Below are positions 23,501 through 37,500 of a stretch of 64,000 nucleotides of DNA, in pieces. The notes beneath the pieces were generated by a model that did not search any database, was not told the DNA's origin, and saw only the letters and a list, made by a program, of their open reading frames with translations. A program made the translations under genes and the position numbers. The first letter of the stretch is position 1. Every line of letters starts with the position of its first letter. The DNA lies in contig JAHFWL010000433.1 of assembly GCA_021292165.1 (NCBI GenBank), forward strand, positions 127,001 through 191,000, in the 5' to 3' direction. This stretch comes from Shinisaurus crocodilurus. Taxonomy: Eukaryota > Chordata > Lepidosauria > Squamata > Shinisauridae.

Positions 23501-26500
23501 CATGAGGTGTGGTGAGGGGTTTAACACTTCCCCTGCACACCATAATCCTGGTGACAATCCACACACACACACACACCAATGCCCAGGAAGGAAGCTGCCA
23601 TTACAGCACAGCTCTGATAGTACACTGGGCCCAAGAACCCACTGAATTTTTTAAGACTTCCACACATCAAGCAGAAATAAGTGCCCCTCCCCCAGAAACC
23701 CTGCATAAACCCTGATGAGCATTTATAATATTCATTCTCCCATTGTGTATTTCTTCAGGTGTTTGTACGGCTGGGGCGCCAGAAGTGGAAACTAAAAGGC
23801 AAGATTCTGACAGATGACAGTCAAACATGGGATGAAGAGGAAAAAGTTTTTATACCTAACCTCCATGAGAAATTTGAAATCAAGGTAGTAACGTGTGTTG
23901 ATTGGAGGCCTGTCTTGTTGGCAAAGCCAGTTGCTTGCTGCACATTTCTCCTTGTAGCTCTGTGCGAATGGTCTTAATGTTTAGCTCATTGGCCCATCTG
24001 TTGATTCTTCTTGCCTTTCCTTGACATCTTATCAAATTGTGGTGCTTAGTAAGCAAGAACTGACTGGAGACTATATCTTGAAGCTCTAATATTCTATCCT
24101 GTATTTTGGCAAGTCGTAATTCACAAAACATTTCTGGTTGAGAACCTTTTGGCAGAATTGGGAGTCTCCAAGAGATAATTGCCAACATGTTGGCCTATAA
24201 AGGTGACTATGAGGTCCAGAAACACATCTTTAATATGATGAAAGTTTAGATTGTCAGGGTGCTGTGTTTTTGCATTAAATAATGAACTACATACTTGCAG
24301 ATGCATGTAGCCCCGTGTGCAGTAAATCATGTGGACACTGCTCAGGATTGTGTCCTAACCAGCTGACTTTTCCCCAGGAGGAGGAACAAAGCTTTATCCC
24401 AGCATTTTCTGTGCTGTGCATCTGTGTGCTCTATATACTCAAAGAGCGGCAAAGGTATTACCGGTGGCGGTACTTGCAATTAAGTACCTTTTCTGCCTAG
24501 ACAGGATGAGGAATGTTGCAGGGGAAGTGATTACCTCCTTAATGAAGTATCCATGTTCCCTGCAAACAAACCTAGACACAAAGCCCTACTAGGGATGAAA
24601 TTAGCTCCTGGTATTCCCAGGAAACAACATCCTATGGAAATACAGCTGGAGTGGATGTACTTTTAGGAATTTGCTCTCTCTTGGGAAACCAAACAAAGGA
24701 GCCATTATCCATTAAGTTTGCCCAGACTTGACACAATGTTGATTTCACACATGCCTACAGATCACTTGCTTGAACTGATGCAGGATAATAATAGAATCAT
24801 AGAAAAGTAGAGTTGGAAGGGGCCTATAAGGCCATCGAGTCCAACCCCCTGAGCAACGCAGGAAATACAAATGTTCTGCCTGTGGTGTTAGATTAGCGAC
24901 GACTCATTCACACATACAAATCATGGCTTGTTCTTACGTCCATCAGTTAGTGAACATGAATATGCGAACCAGCTCTAAGTGACTGCAATATTGAGTCCCT
25001 CAATTTCATAAGGCCAATTGCACTTCGGCTTGTTTTGTATCAAAATAAGTAACATGACAGATTTTCTTGTCAATCTAGATTCAGTCCATTGGTGAGCGGC
25101 AGCCGGTGGCGCAAAGCGATCTGATCAGCTGTCTGGAATACTAGCAAGCTTGTTGGAAGCAGTGTGCAAAAGTCATGCAACTGTTACCTTTTTGCATGAG
25201 CATGCTGACAATCCAGCATGCATTGAATTTATCTGAATGATGAATCGGTGTGTGCCATTCAAAGTGGGTGCACGATTGATTAAGCCTAATTGTTTTGAAA
25301 CAAGCCTCCCCCACCCCCTGCCCTGCTGCAAAAGGTTGTGTGAATTGGCTCTTGCTGACATGCACAGTTCTATAGAAATGAAAGTCAGCTTGGAGCTTTC
25401 AAACTCTTAAGCAACTATTGCAACACTCCTTACTGTCTGGCAGCGTGTGCATGTTAAGGGGGTGGGCAGGTCTACACTGGAAGGAATTCCTGATCCCTCT
25501 CCAGCAGATACTTTGGAAATGTGCTTAAAATGTTCCTTTCTTCACTGCCCCCCATCGCTACGTGGTGAGAGGTTAATTGAGATGCACTGTACAAATATTG
25601 AGAGAAAGCATGCAAGTCTTGCATTATGCCAGTGAAGATGAGTCACCTCTTCCAAATCTAAGGAAGAAGCGATAGAATGTTGTTGGCGCTCCTAAATCCC
25701 ACACATTCTCTGCTTTTAATCATATTGGGATGAGTTCACATGTGCGTTCTCATCAGTCAAAGACTCTAGCATCAGGTGATGACTTGCATGTGTGAAATGG
25801 CCATCATAAATAGAGATTTCATATGGCCTCCAACAGAACTTTCATTAGAAGCAGGATGCACGTTAAAGCTGCAGGGATGCCTTTGAGCAACATAAAAGCA
25901 TGTGTGAAGAGCCAAGGACCAACCTGCATGTTAGCTTTTAAAATTGTGGGGAGAGTAAATCAGCACACAGGGACTTTATCACCTCGTTGTTAGGTGGGGA
26001 TACATATTCTATATACAATCTGGAAAAAAAACCCTCAAGTGAACTATTCAAACACAATGGCTGGGTTCGCACAATCACAGCGAAAAGAAGCCAGGGTGGC
26101 TTTCCCCCCTGCTGCTGCGTGAGCTGGTTGTGTGTCATGCGATTTGCCTAATTTATTAATTAATTTATTACATTTATGAATCGCCCATCATGTACTTGCT
26201 TCTGTGTCACTTTCCACGCTCTCCTCCCAAATCCCTGCTACCAAGTCATGAAATGAATGCAACACAAAGCTAGCTAATCCATGTGGTCAAAGGTCACTGG
26301 GAAAACTGGAAGCTCAAAAATGAAAAATATCGGAAAAGACCAAAGGCCTATCTAGTCCAGCATGATGCTGGACCCATAGTGGCCAGCCAACTGCCTGTGG
26401 GGAAAGCCCACAAGCAGGACATGAGTGCAATAGCACCATCCTGCTTGTGTTGCCTGACGCCTGGTAGAATCATAGAATCATAGAAAAGTAGAGTTGGAAG

Positions 26501-29500
26501 GGGCCCACAAGGCCATCGAGTCCAACCCCCTGCTCAATGCAGGGCATACTGCCTCCGATACTGGAGGTAATGTATAGCCATCATGACTAGTAGCCATTGA
26601 TAGTAGCCTTATTCTCCATGAAAGCCTGCTCATAATTTCTTCCCTGTAATTCTTAACCTTGGCGCTTATATTTGTGTGTCTTAATGTCACATTTAGGGAT
26701 ACCTGACAGTTTTCATGTCTACACAATTCAGCACTGAGTGCTCGTGTTATAGGGGGGAAGTGCATAAGAACTTATTGCACTATGCTTGAGTACAGTGCCT
26801 GAAAAGTTTCTAGTTTGAAAGTTTGCAATAAAATACAACACTGCTTGTTCTGTATGCCTGCCACTGAGACAGATGTCAAACATATGGGATATGGCAATGA
26901 ACAGTATATTTACATTACAAACTCCAACACTACTTTGTTTCTCATAGCTTCTCCCGAGTGGGTTCTGAATATTGTAGCATGGTGAAAATGCTGAGAGCTG
27001 CTAGGAATCCCTAGCTCCCGTGTTGGAACTACAGTTCCCAGGAACTCCTAGGGAGAAGAAGTGGCTATTTTTAAAGTTGTAGTGCAGATATACTCTACAT
27101 CAGGAGCACAGAACTTCTGGCCCAGGTTTCCTCCAGGGGGCAGGGCTTGCCTGGAGGAGTCCCACTGGAGGGCATCTCCACAGTTATCTCTGAACCTAGA
27201 TTGGAGATAACAGTGGGGATGCGGATGGCAGGGACATGGCCTGCGCTGGGAAGAGTGGCTGCTCATCCTGGCACAGCCCAAGTAGCTTTGCATGGTGCCC
27301 GGGGTTCATGGGGGTGCCAGGTGCTGTGCAGAGCCAGGGACTCGACTGAAGCCAGGAGGAGCCTCTGTTCCCCTCTGGTGCTGGTCGAGTCCCTTCTCCA
27401 TGCTGGGAGGAGGCACAGAACTTCATGCCTCTCCCAGCATAGAGAGGAGAAAAAATAGGGGGCGGTGATGTCAGTGGGCATGGCCACACCCCCTGACATG
27501 AAATCAGTAGGCAGGACCACATCCAGAGATGACATCTGTCCTATGGTGGGCCTGGTGAGGGACAATCCAGCCCCCACCTCAAAAATGTTTCTATATCCTG
27601 CTCTACATTATCTCCAGCAATACAGATTATAGGCACTATGTCTGTTTTTCTCACTGTGTGTATAGCTTTCTGCTGTGGAGTGCGGCTGTGGAATCCAACA
27701 GTCCTATTATGCTGAATATTGAAGTCTTCAGTATTTTGATAGTTTTGTAACAAAAGGATCTATTTAGAATATCGTCAGTGCAAATGCGTGCTTGGAGGTG
27801 AATGAAAAACATCTTGCTATTTCCAAATGCCTTGGGCAGAACATCCTCTACATCGCTGTCATACTGTAGAAGTCATGTTTATGTAATATAATTCATGTTG
27901 TACCTATTTTCCTCTGCCAAACGTTTGGGGTGGTTACATGTCAATACCTGCCCTTGAGGTAGCTGTCTTGGCTGATACCATCATATACTTTTGTAGGTCA
28001 CAGAACTGCGGGGACTGAGTACCCTCTTGGTTGGCGTAGTGACGTGTGACAGCATAGGTTTCTTCACGACCAGGCCTCAAACCATCATTGTGGATATAAC
28101 TGAACTAGGTACCATCAAACTACAACTGGAGGTCCTCTGGAAGTAAGTACTGTACACTGATTGGCATGCCCACTGCCAGATCACAAAATGTTTTGTATAA
28201 AAGGAGTGGCCAACTGGCAGTACCAAAATATATTTTTACCTGGCCCTTGGTGATTATACCAAAATTAAGTCAAGGATGTGACAAAATGCCCAATTTCACT
28301 TGTTAAGGAAAAGAAAAGCATTTTTAAGGTTTATGTGAGGGCCAAACTAAATTGGGACTGGAACACCCTCCCACCACCATGGGGGTGTTAAGAAAAAAAG
28401 TCTCCATTGGAGTCAATGGAGGTTTTTTATTGTTTTTCAACACCCTCCCCCTGGGTGTTAATGAAAATGGTGGTGGGGGGGAGGTTGAACCCCCACCCCC
28501 AGAGCACCATGGTCCTGATCCAAATGGGGTAGCACACACTTACACTGGAGTAAAGAAACCAATCATGCATAGAGCTCCACTATGCTGTGATTAGAAGAAT
28601 GTTTTGTTTGGCCCTGAGTGACAGAGAGAGAGATTGTGTGTCAGTGCAAACTTTAATGTTACTTCTCCCTGGGGCATTTTGTATGTTATGTCCCAGCATG
28701 ACTGAGTGCCTGTTGGATTGTACTACAGTAATACCTTGGATTGCAAGTAACTTGGTTTGAGAGCGTTTTGCAAGACAAGCAAATTTTAAAATATTTATTT
28801 AAAAAATTATTACTTGATATACAAGCGACGTCTTGCAATACAAGTACTGTAGTACGGCTTAAATTAAAAATCTCTGTACAATTTTTTTGTGGGGAATTTC
28901 ATTTTGATATACAAGTGTTTTGGATTACAAGCACATTTCTGGAACGAGTTATGCTCTCAATCCAAGGCATGACTGGTATAATCCTGATGGACAATCCAGC
29001 TGCTATCGAAGGCAAGCTGGCATGGCAATCGGGTGACATCAGGAAGGAGGTGCTGGCGACCTTTGAAAGCTCCATGGGCCAGATTAAGCCAGTTGGCTGG
29101 GGAAGGGGGTTCTGCACCCCTGGATTATGGAATGATTGTTTATTGGTGTATGTACATATGTCTGTGTGTCTGTGCTACAAACATATCAGCCCTTAAGCTC
29201 ACACCAGTTGGCCATCTCTGTTGTATGGTGAATCTGCTGCTCAGGAAAGGGTCGGGGAGATCACATTACGGTATATTAGCAGCGCTCAATACCACAGGCC
29301 TCTCTTCTTATCTACAGACCAAGCTCAGCTTAGGTAATGGCAGCTGCCCTCCCATCATCCCTCAGGTTTATCATGCCCCCCCTCTGGAAGAACGAATGTT
29401 TGGGAGGAGAATCTAGAGTCGTAGCCATGTTGCTTTTCCATTTCTCTTTTTAAAATTCTGATCCTCACTGTTGGTAATTCTGGCCTCCCATTTTAAAATG

Positions 29501-30003
29501 AACTGCTCTGGGTGGAACTGATGTTCACTTCCCTGCTCTCTGGTCATGTCTGTACAAATAATGAAGAATGGACTCTGAAGATGAAACGAAAGCTTTTAAA
29601 ACAATGTAATAAACATTTGGTTGGCATCCAGAATAAGGGGAAGGGAAGAACACCACCTGAAACAAACTGTTTATTTATGTGCATCAGCTTTCTCATATTG
29701 AATCTTAACACAATGACCCTAAATGTGTTGTGCACAGTTGTGTCAAGCTCCTACTCAACTATTCCAGCGTAATCACTTGTCTTCCACTTCCAAAGTTCAC
29801 TAACAGAGACTGTGACTAGCTGCCTCACTTTTAACCTTTTTTATATCATCTTTTTTTTGTGTGTAAAACTTTTGTGGTAAATGGTTTGTTATTAAAAGCA
29901 GGCTAGAAATGCTGAAGTTGTCTTATAATCACTGCTGTGTAAGACACATGAGGAGACATTTTCCTCCATAGGAAAAAGAGAGCTTTTTGAATAAAAGGTG
30001 GCC

Positions 30004-30041
<38 letters not shown>

Positions 30042-33000
30042 AAACCTACTTTGGAAAGAAATAGTTCTTGGATGCATTCTGTTGTCTCCTTTCCAGTGTT
30101 GGTTAAAATGTCTTTTTATCCTATATATTGTACATCCAGAAGCTGCAACATAAACTCTGCTGGGTGTCTGCCTCCCTGCTCTTTACCTTTCCGGATGTTT
30201 ACAATGGGTTGTTTGTTTTTCTTCAGTGCAGAGCAAGTACAGATCCAGGGAACATCTAGACCGGTTCTTGGATCAGTGCTTGAATGATGGGAGAAATGAT
30301 AGAGGGGCCCCTAATGAAATCTGCAAGTGCCATCTCTGGACCCCCTCTAATTTTAGCTAAATCACAGCCTTCTAAAAACAGCCTTGGGTGGGGGTGCCAT
30401 AGAAGGTAAGGAGGCTTCCCCCCCCCCCCCCCGGTCTCCCTGCAATTCAGACACTGTCTCGGATATCTTCAGTATAGATCTTGCATGTCAGCTACTGGAT
30501 AAATCAGCCTCAACTTGGGAATGACTATATTGTAAACCTTTAGTGCAGACACACCTCTTGTCTGCTGGCAGCAGGAGCACTGCACAGAGAGACCGATATG
30601 GGTAGCCAAGAGCAGAGAAAGTTTTAATTGATTCTGATGCTCCCATTTTTGTGCCAAAATGTTTCCGCAGTGTTCTTTGCAGCAATTCCTGGTTCACTTG
30701 GCGCTTGCCAATCCTTCCCTGCTGTTAGCTCTTTAAATCCAGCACGTGCCAGCTCTCCTATGGCTCCCCAATTCTTTTCTGCACTTGGGAGGGAATGTTT
30801 CCACTCTAAGTTTAAGTGGGGCCATCTCGTGGCGACTTTGGCAATCCCTTTGTACAAATGTAAGTGGATCTGTTTGGCCGCGTATGAAGCAAATGCACAT
30901 TTAAAAGTCACACGGGCATAAGGGGAAGGATGAGTTGGCCTCTCTATATGGTGATGATGTCCTGGATGTCTGTGATAACATCTGGGAGCCTGCCTACCTT
31001 CTTAAATGCTGCTGCCAGGAGAAGAACTACAGAAAGTTGAGAAGGGAGTAGAAGAGATTGCATTTGGGGCACTCCTGGCCTTTTCCAGCTGTGACAGAGC
31101 CCTCCTAAAGGCTCCTTCCTAGGAAAAGCAGTAAGGAAAAAGCTCACAGCTCCTGCTGCAGCCAGTAAACCCATTATCTGTCCTGCTACAGCTTTTTGAA
31201 ACAATGGAGAAAGCTGCAGCTGTTGCATTTTTGCAGGTCTCTGCAGTTTTAAAAGTTATGTGAGCCATGTTGCAACAAAACCAAGATGAAGCAGCTGCAA
31301 AGGGGTGAAAAAAAGTTGACAGAAACCTATGGTGCTTCCAGACAGGCCTTTTATCATGCAATCGCTCTGCCTCATTCACAAAATTTTATGGGTAGTGGTG
31401 TCCATACAATGGCATCTTCCACTTGAAACCTTCCTGCATTTTCCCACTGCTTCTTCTGTCTTTTCCTCCTTCTTCAGAAAAAAATCTTGGAACAGGCAGA
31501 ATAGCTGCACATGGTAGCGCTAGGAGCCCTCCTTCTGGAAGTGCCTCTAGTTGACAATAGGAAAAAAAGGACTTGGGGCTGGTACTTGTCCACCTCATCT
31601 TTATGACCACATTTCCATACAGCATCTTATAGTACTATCTATTTGCATGTCATTTTTCCTTTAAAGGAGTTTGGAGCAGCTTGAGTATGATTTCCAAATA
31701 AGCTTCCACCCAAGCATTGCCCTAGCCCATATTCTCACAAAGTGGTTTAAGGCGCAATTCTATGCAAGTTTATACAAAGAAAAGGCCTACAACTCCTAGC
31801 GTCCCCCAGCCAGCATAGCTGGGCCTTTTTTCTGTCTAAACTTTCATGGGATTGCACCATTACAGAATAATAATGAAACAAGAAACATCAATTAAAAATT
31901 ATACATTAAAACAGGAAAAACGAACAACAAGGGGGAAAACACATTGAAAGCAAGATCTTTTCATTCTTAAGGCAGGTTCTCTCATCTCCCTTGAGGCCTA
32001 AGGCAAGGTGATTTTTTTCAGCCACCTTTCTGTGGTTCTGATAGGCACTGTTGTTTCTCTTCTAAGGACCACAGGGAATTGTACTTTTGTGGCGTGTGGC
32101 TTGGGGTGGCAGGAAACTACAAAAAACCATTCAGCCTAACTTCTATCCTAGGTAAATTGTGTGTGTGAAAATATATTCAGATGATATATTGGAGCTGTCA
32201 TAAATGAAAACTCCAGAGAAATTCCCATTTATGATGGGAAATTTTTATTTTTTCCTCCAAGGAAGAAACATTTTAAGGCTGCAAACAAGTTTTCTGAGAA
32301 ACCCTTTAATGAATAGCATGTTTTTATGTTGTGAGCTAATCCTCTGTAGGAAATCTAAAACCATTTTGTAATGTTTGAGTTTTGCTCAATATGTTTCCCA
32401 AGTGGGTTCTCAAGGGGCCTTGTGCAAAAATCCCCCAATGCATTCCTTTTTTTCTGGCAGACTGTTTGCTTCCTTGCTCTTACCCATGGAAATGTTTTTA
32501 GTGCAGTAAGACAAGGTTGTCTTTTGTTTTCAGTAGATTCCTTTTCGATATAGAATCACTTAAGGAGCAATCCTATGCATGTTTAGACAGAAAAATGTCT
32601 GTTTTTAAACAGACATGCTGGGAGTTGTAGGGCTTTTTTCTGTATAAACATGCATAGGATTGTGCCTTTACTTACAAACCAGCTTCTGGTGTGTGTTTTA
32701 AAGAACATAAGACTAGTCATGCTGGATCAGACCAAAGGTCAATCTAGTCCACCCTCCCACCATGTTCTCCAGCAACTGGTGTACATAGGCATACTGCCTC
32801 TGTTACTGGAGTTAGTATATAGTCATCAGGACTAGTAGTCATTGATAGTCTTATCCTCCATGAATTTGGCTAATCCCCTTTTAATGCTGTCCAAGTTGGT
32901 GGCCTTATAGGGGAGTTGCTCCAGTCCCTTTATCATTTTGGTTGCCCTTTTCTGCATCTTTTCCAACTCTACAGTATCCTTTTTGAGGCTTTTGACACAA

Positions 33001-34535
33001 TAAATCTGTTTGTCTTGGAGCATGTTTAAGTGTCTTTTGCCATCACAAACTGAGGACCAAAGTAGATATGACAAAATGTGACAGTTGTTTGTGTGAGAGC
33101 TGGACTGACCTGGGTTCAAAAGCTTACCTAGCCAGTGACCCTCAGTCCCAGTCACGCAAATGGAAGGAGGAGATAACAGCAGTTAATAAAGATTAAAGAG
33201 TTTATTTGTAAGACCCAATTACATGGGATTAAGGCAAGCAATGCATCTCTTACTCACTACATGATTGCAGATTCAAATCCAAGACCCCAGTGGTAAGGCT
33301 GAGATGCAGTGAAGTGACTGACTTGAAGTAGAAGTCCAGAACAAGACAGAGAGTGAGTCACTGTGTCAATAAGTGTCTTTACCCCTAGACCCTGCACTAA
33401 TAAATAGGATATTACTCACCAGTTATATAACCTATTCATCACAACATGTTTACCCCAAACCTGTCCCATGGTTGCTGAGTCATAGACCTTGACATTGTCT
33501 CGTGACAGAAGACCTTGTGTACTTCACCTCAAGAGACATCCTCCATGTCAGGTGACAATCTCGATGTCAGGTGAGAATCCTCGTTCTGCCCATGCAAAAC
33601 CTAACAGTTTGCTTGGTTTTTGTTTCAGCAAAGTGCAGCTGTGGGGGGGGGGGGGTTGGCCCCCACTGAAATCCCAGCCTGGATCTCTCCCACAGCTGCT
33701 ATTTGCAAAACAGAAAAAAAGCATGCACTTGCCAGTGGTAAGCTAACTTTACTGGTATTTTGGGTTTCTTCCTTGTGAGTGGGAATTTGGGATGGTCTTA
33801 AGTGGTCTCTTTTTCCCTTAAAATCTTTTTTGACTGGTCAACCTGTATCGGGGGGGTGCTGTACCTCTTTTAGCCTGAAAACCAAATTCCATTTTGGAGA
33901 AGCTCTTGGGGGCCACATTCCAGTGGTGGGTGGAGCTAAAGGCAAAAGGGGCGGGGCCAAAATACCAAAAGTACCAGCATATATTAGTGTAACGCTTTTA
34001 TTGGCAGCGACTAAGCCTTAGGAGAGGCATTTCAACCTTCTAGAATGGGCGGCGGGGGGGGGGGGGAACTGCACAAAAGCTGGGAAGCCACCAAACAATC
34101 AGCAGTTGTGGGAAAGGATGTGGGACCAGGGGGAGGGGGCAAGGCCTTCTGGAGAACCAAGGAGGGCCAGATTGGACTCCCTGAATGGCCATAGTGGGCC
34201 CCCTGACCTGAGGTTCTGCACCCCTGACCTATATGTTACTGAAGAGGTATTATGGAGTGAGGAAGCAAGCAAGAAGCAGACAGTGCCCTATTCCAAATCA
34301 ATAGTGGTATCATTCCACCAAACACCCGGAACCCTTTCTCGTTCAGGATTCCTGGTGTTAAAGTGTAAACAAAGATGTCTCATTTGTATGCCATCCATGT
34401 TTTAAGCCTTTGCTGTAAAAAACGGTGGTGCATTGACAGCAATTGTGTTTTTGCCATGTAAAGGGTGGAGCTGCCCTTGTGTGAACACAAGCCTTGATTA
34501 AACCCAAGGGGTGGATGCACATGCGTGCGCGCGCG

Positions 34536-34584
<49 letters not shown>

Positions 34585-37500
34585 GCTTGCAGTCTCTACT
34601 CCAGTCTTGCCCAACCTGGTGCCCCTCCCCTTGTCCTCCTTTTTTGGTGATGTGCCAGTGGCCACGCCTTTAGAGATCTTGTGTTAATTTGCTGCAAAGT
34701 GAGAAAAAACAGATGGGCTGCTAATCTGCCTGTGTGGCACTGGCTTGCTTTGACGAACTCCAGATGCATGGCACTGTCTAGCATAGCCAATTAACCTGTG
34801 GAAGCGTTGCCTCCGCGGTAGTCATCACAGCAGTGCCTTCAGAGTGAGAAACACGGCTGAGAGTTGTCTGTGTTTAGGCTGCCTGAAGACTGAGCCAGGG
34901 TTCCGTATGCAGAAGTAAATCCAAATGAAACGAATGGGACTCAAGAGTAAAACACATCTTGTCAAAAACTCTTTCTCCTGTCATCGGCCCTTCTCGGTAT
35001 ATAGGTTGTGCTCCCCCCCAAGTTGCTGATTCTTTCAATGCCCATTGGTTTTGAACATGTCTTTAGATCAGGGGTGCAGAACCTCTTTCAGCCCAAGGGC
35101 TGGATGCCAGTGGTGGGCAGTGCCGAAGGCAAAAGGGGCAGGTCCCGAACCCCCCAAATACCAGCAGAGTTTAGCTTAATGCTCTTACTGCTAGGAGCTA
35201 AGCCTTAGGAGGGGCATTTCAACCTTTTAGAATGGTGGGGGGGGGGGGAGACTGCACAAAAGCTGGCAAACTGCCAAACCATCGGTGGTTGTGGGAAAAG
35301 CTGGTAGGCAGGCAGTGGAGTCTGGTGGCTCCAATGTCAGTGGGGCTGTGTATCCACTCCAGGTTTCAGTATGAACTTTTTAAGGAGCTCTCCATGGTGC
35401 AGAACCTGTTTTGGGGATTGGGTTCGGCAGCATGGATAGCTAATGTAAAGTTCTGAGTAAAATCTGGAGTGGATACACAGTCCCGCTGATATTGGAGCCA
35501 CCAGACTCCACTGGGGTAGGGAGGGGGAAGGGATGTGGCCCTCTGGGAACCCCAGAGGGCTGGATTGGGATCCCAGGAGGGCTGGATGCAGGCCCTGGGC
35601 CCGAGGTTCCCCCTGCTTGGTTTCGATACTGCTTCGAGCATCTTTTACAGTGGAAAAGTGCCATATATATCGAAAAACCAAAAAAGAAATGCAAATGTTT
35701 CAAGATGTGTTGCACGGAGTACAATACAAGACCACTATTGTTCTGAATGTATGCCTGCAGTCAGGAGATGCACCCTTACAATGCCAGAAGCTTGTTGTCT
35801 AAATAATTGCATTTGCTGTATTTGCAGTCATTTCTGTTAGGGTGGTTTAGGAATTCGCATGCTGGGCTAAGGGCTTCTCTACATTAAGGTTCGCTACACT
35901 CAGAGGATGACCTCCAAACTATCCCTAAATGCTTTTACAGAAGCATATGAAAAGCTTGGTCCCTCACTTAATATAAAACCCCCCAAAGTGCTTCATCAGC
36001 AAGTGCTTCATCAGCAAGTGCAAGTTAACCCTTTGGTGATGCCATCTATCCAGCTTGGCGGGGCAATACTGGAAAATGTCAATCATTTTCTCTATCTTGG
36101 CAGCTGTCTTTCTGTTACAGCTAACATTGGCACTGAAATCCAGCATCGTTTGAGCTCCGCAAGTGCTGCATTTTCTCGAATGAAACGTAGAATGTTCGAG
36201 GATCGGGATATCTGTAGGGAGACCAAAACACTGGTTTATAAAGCCATTGTATTACCAACGTTATTGTATGCCTGCGAAACATGGACTATCTATAAACGTC
36301 ATTTCCACCTCCTTAAAAGATTTCATCAACGCTGCCTCTGGAAAATCCTGTGAATTACTTGGGAAGATAGGCGAACAAATGTCAGTGTACTGGAAGAAGC
36401 AAAGACTACTAGCGTTGAAAAAATGATCCTTCAACGCCAACTTCAATGGACCAGTCATTGTTCGAATGTCTGACTGCCGTCTCCCAAAGCAATTACTTTA
36501 TTCCCAACTCAAGGATGGAAAGCGGAATATCGGTGGTCAGTATAAGAGGTTTAAAGATGTTCATAAGGCTAATCTAAAAAAATGCAATTTAAACATCGAG
36601 AACTGGGAAGCTCTGGCCCATGAACGCTCTAACTGGAGGTTGGCCTTTCACAAAGGTTCCTATGGACTTTGAAGAAGCCCTGAGTGCAAGGTGAAAGGGA
36701 GAAACGTGCTAAGCGGAAAACACGTCAAATGAATCCTTTACAGGACCATCTTCCATCTGGTAACCTGTGTCCTCACTGTGGGAAGCTGTGTGGATCTAGA
36801 ATTGGCCTCCACAGTCACTTACGGAACCATCGCTAGAGTCTACACATTTTTTTTTACGATTTTCTCTTTTTATAATTTTCTTTTTGTAATTTTAATCTTA
36901 CTCGGTCACGAGTGATCGCCTACTACTAACCCATCACTTTACCAAGGCTTCTGCTTCCAGATTCTTTGTGGGATTAAGATCAGCTCCTTTACATGTGCCC
37001 CCCCGGGGGGGTTCTTTCTCTGCCTTTCTGTATGTTCCATTACACAACTGCAAGGTGCTGCTGCGGTATAGTGGAACTGTGAAAATACACGACCATTTTG
37101 CAGCATTTCATAGTGTGATAGCCTCGTTCTAAAAAAAAGCTGCGGAAATCCTTGGACAGCACAGGAGAGGCCCTGGAGGATGATGGCATCATGTAAAGCA
37201 CCTGCAAACTACTGTGGGTGAGGAATCATGAGAGCACAATAAATGCCTCATGTAGAGAAGACTATGGAGACTTGGATTCAAAGCTCCCTTCTTCCATGAA
37301 CTCCACTAAGGGCACAATCCTATGCATGTTTAGACAGAAAAAAGGCTTATAACTCCCAGCTGGCTGGGGCATGCTGGGAGTTCTAGGCCTTTTTTTTTTT
37401 TTTTGCTCTAAACATGCATAGGATTGTGCCTGTCACATCTCTCATCCTAACTTGCCTCACAGACTTTGTGAGCATAAAATGGAGCCAAGTACGCTATTCT

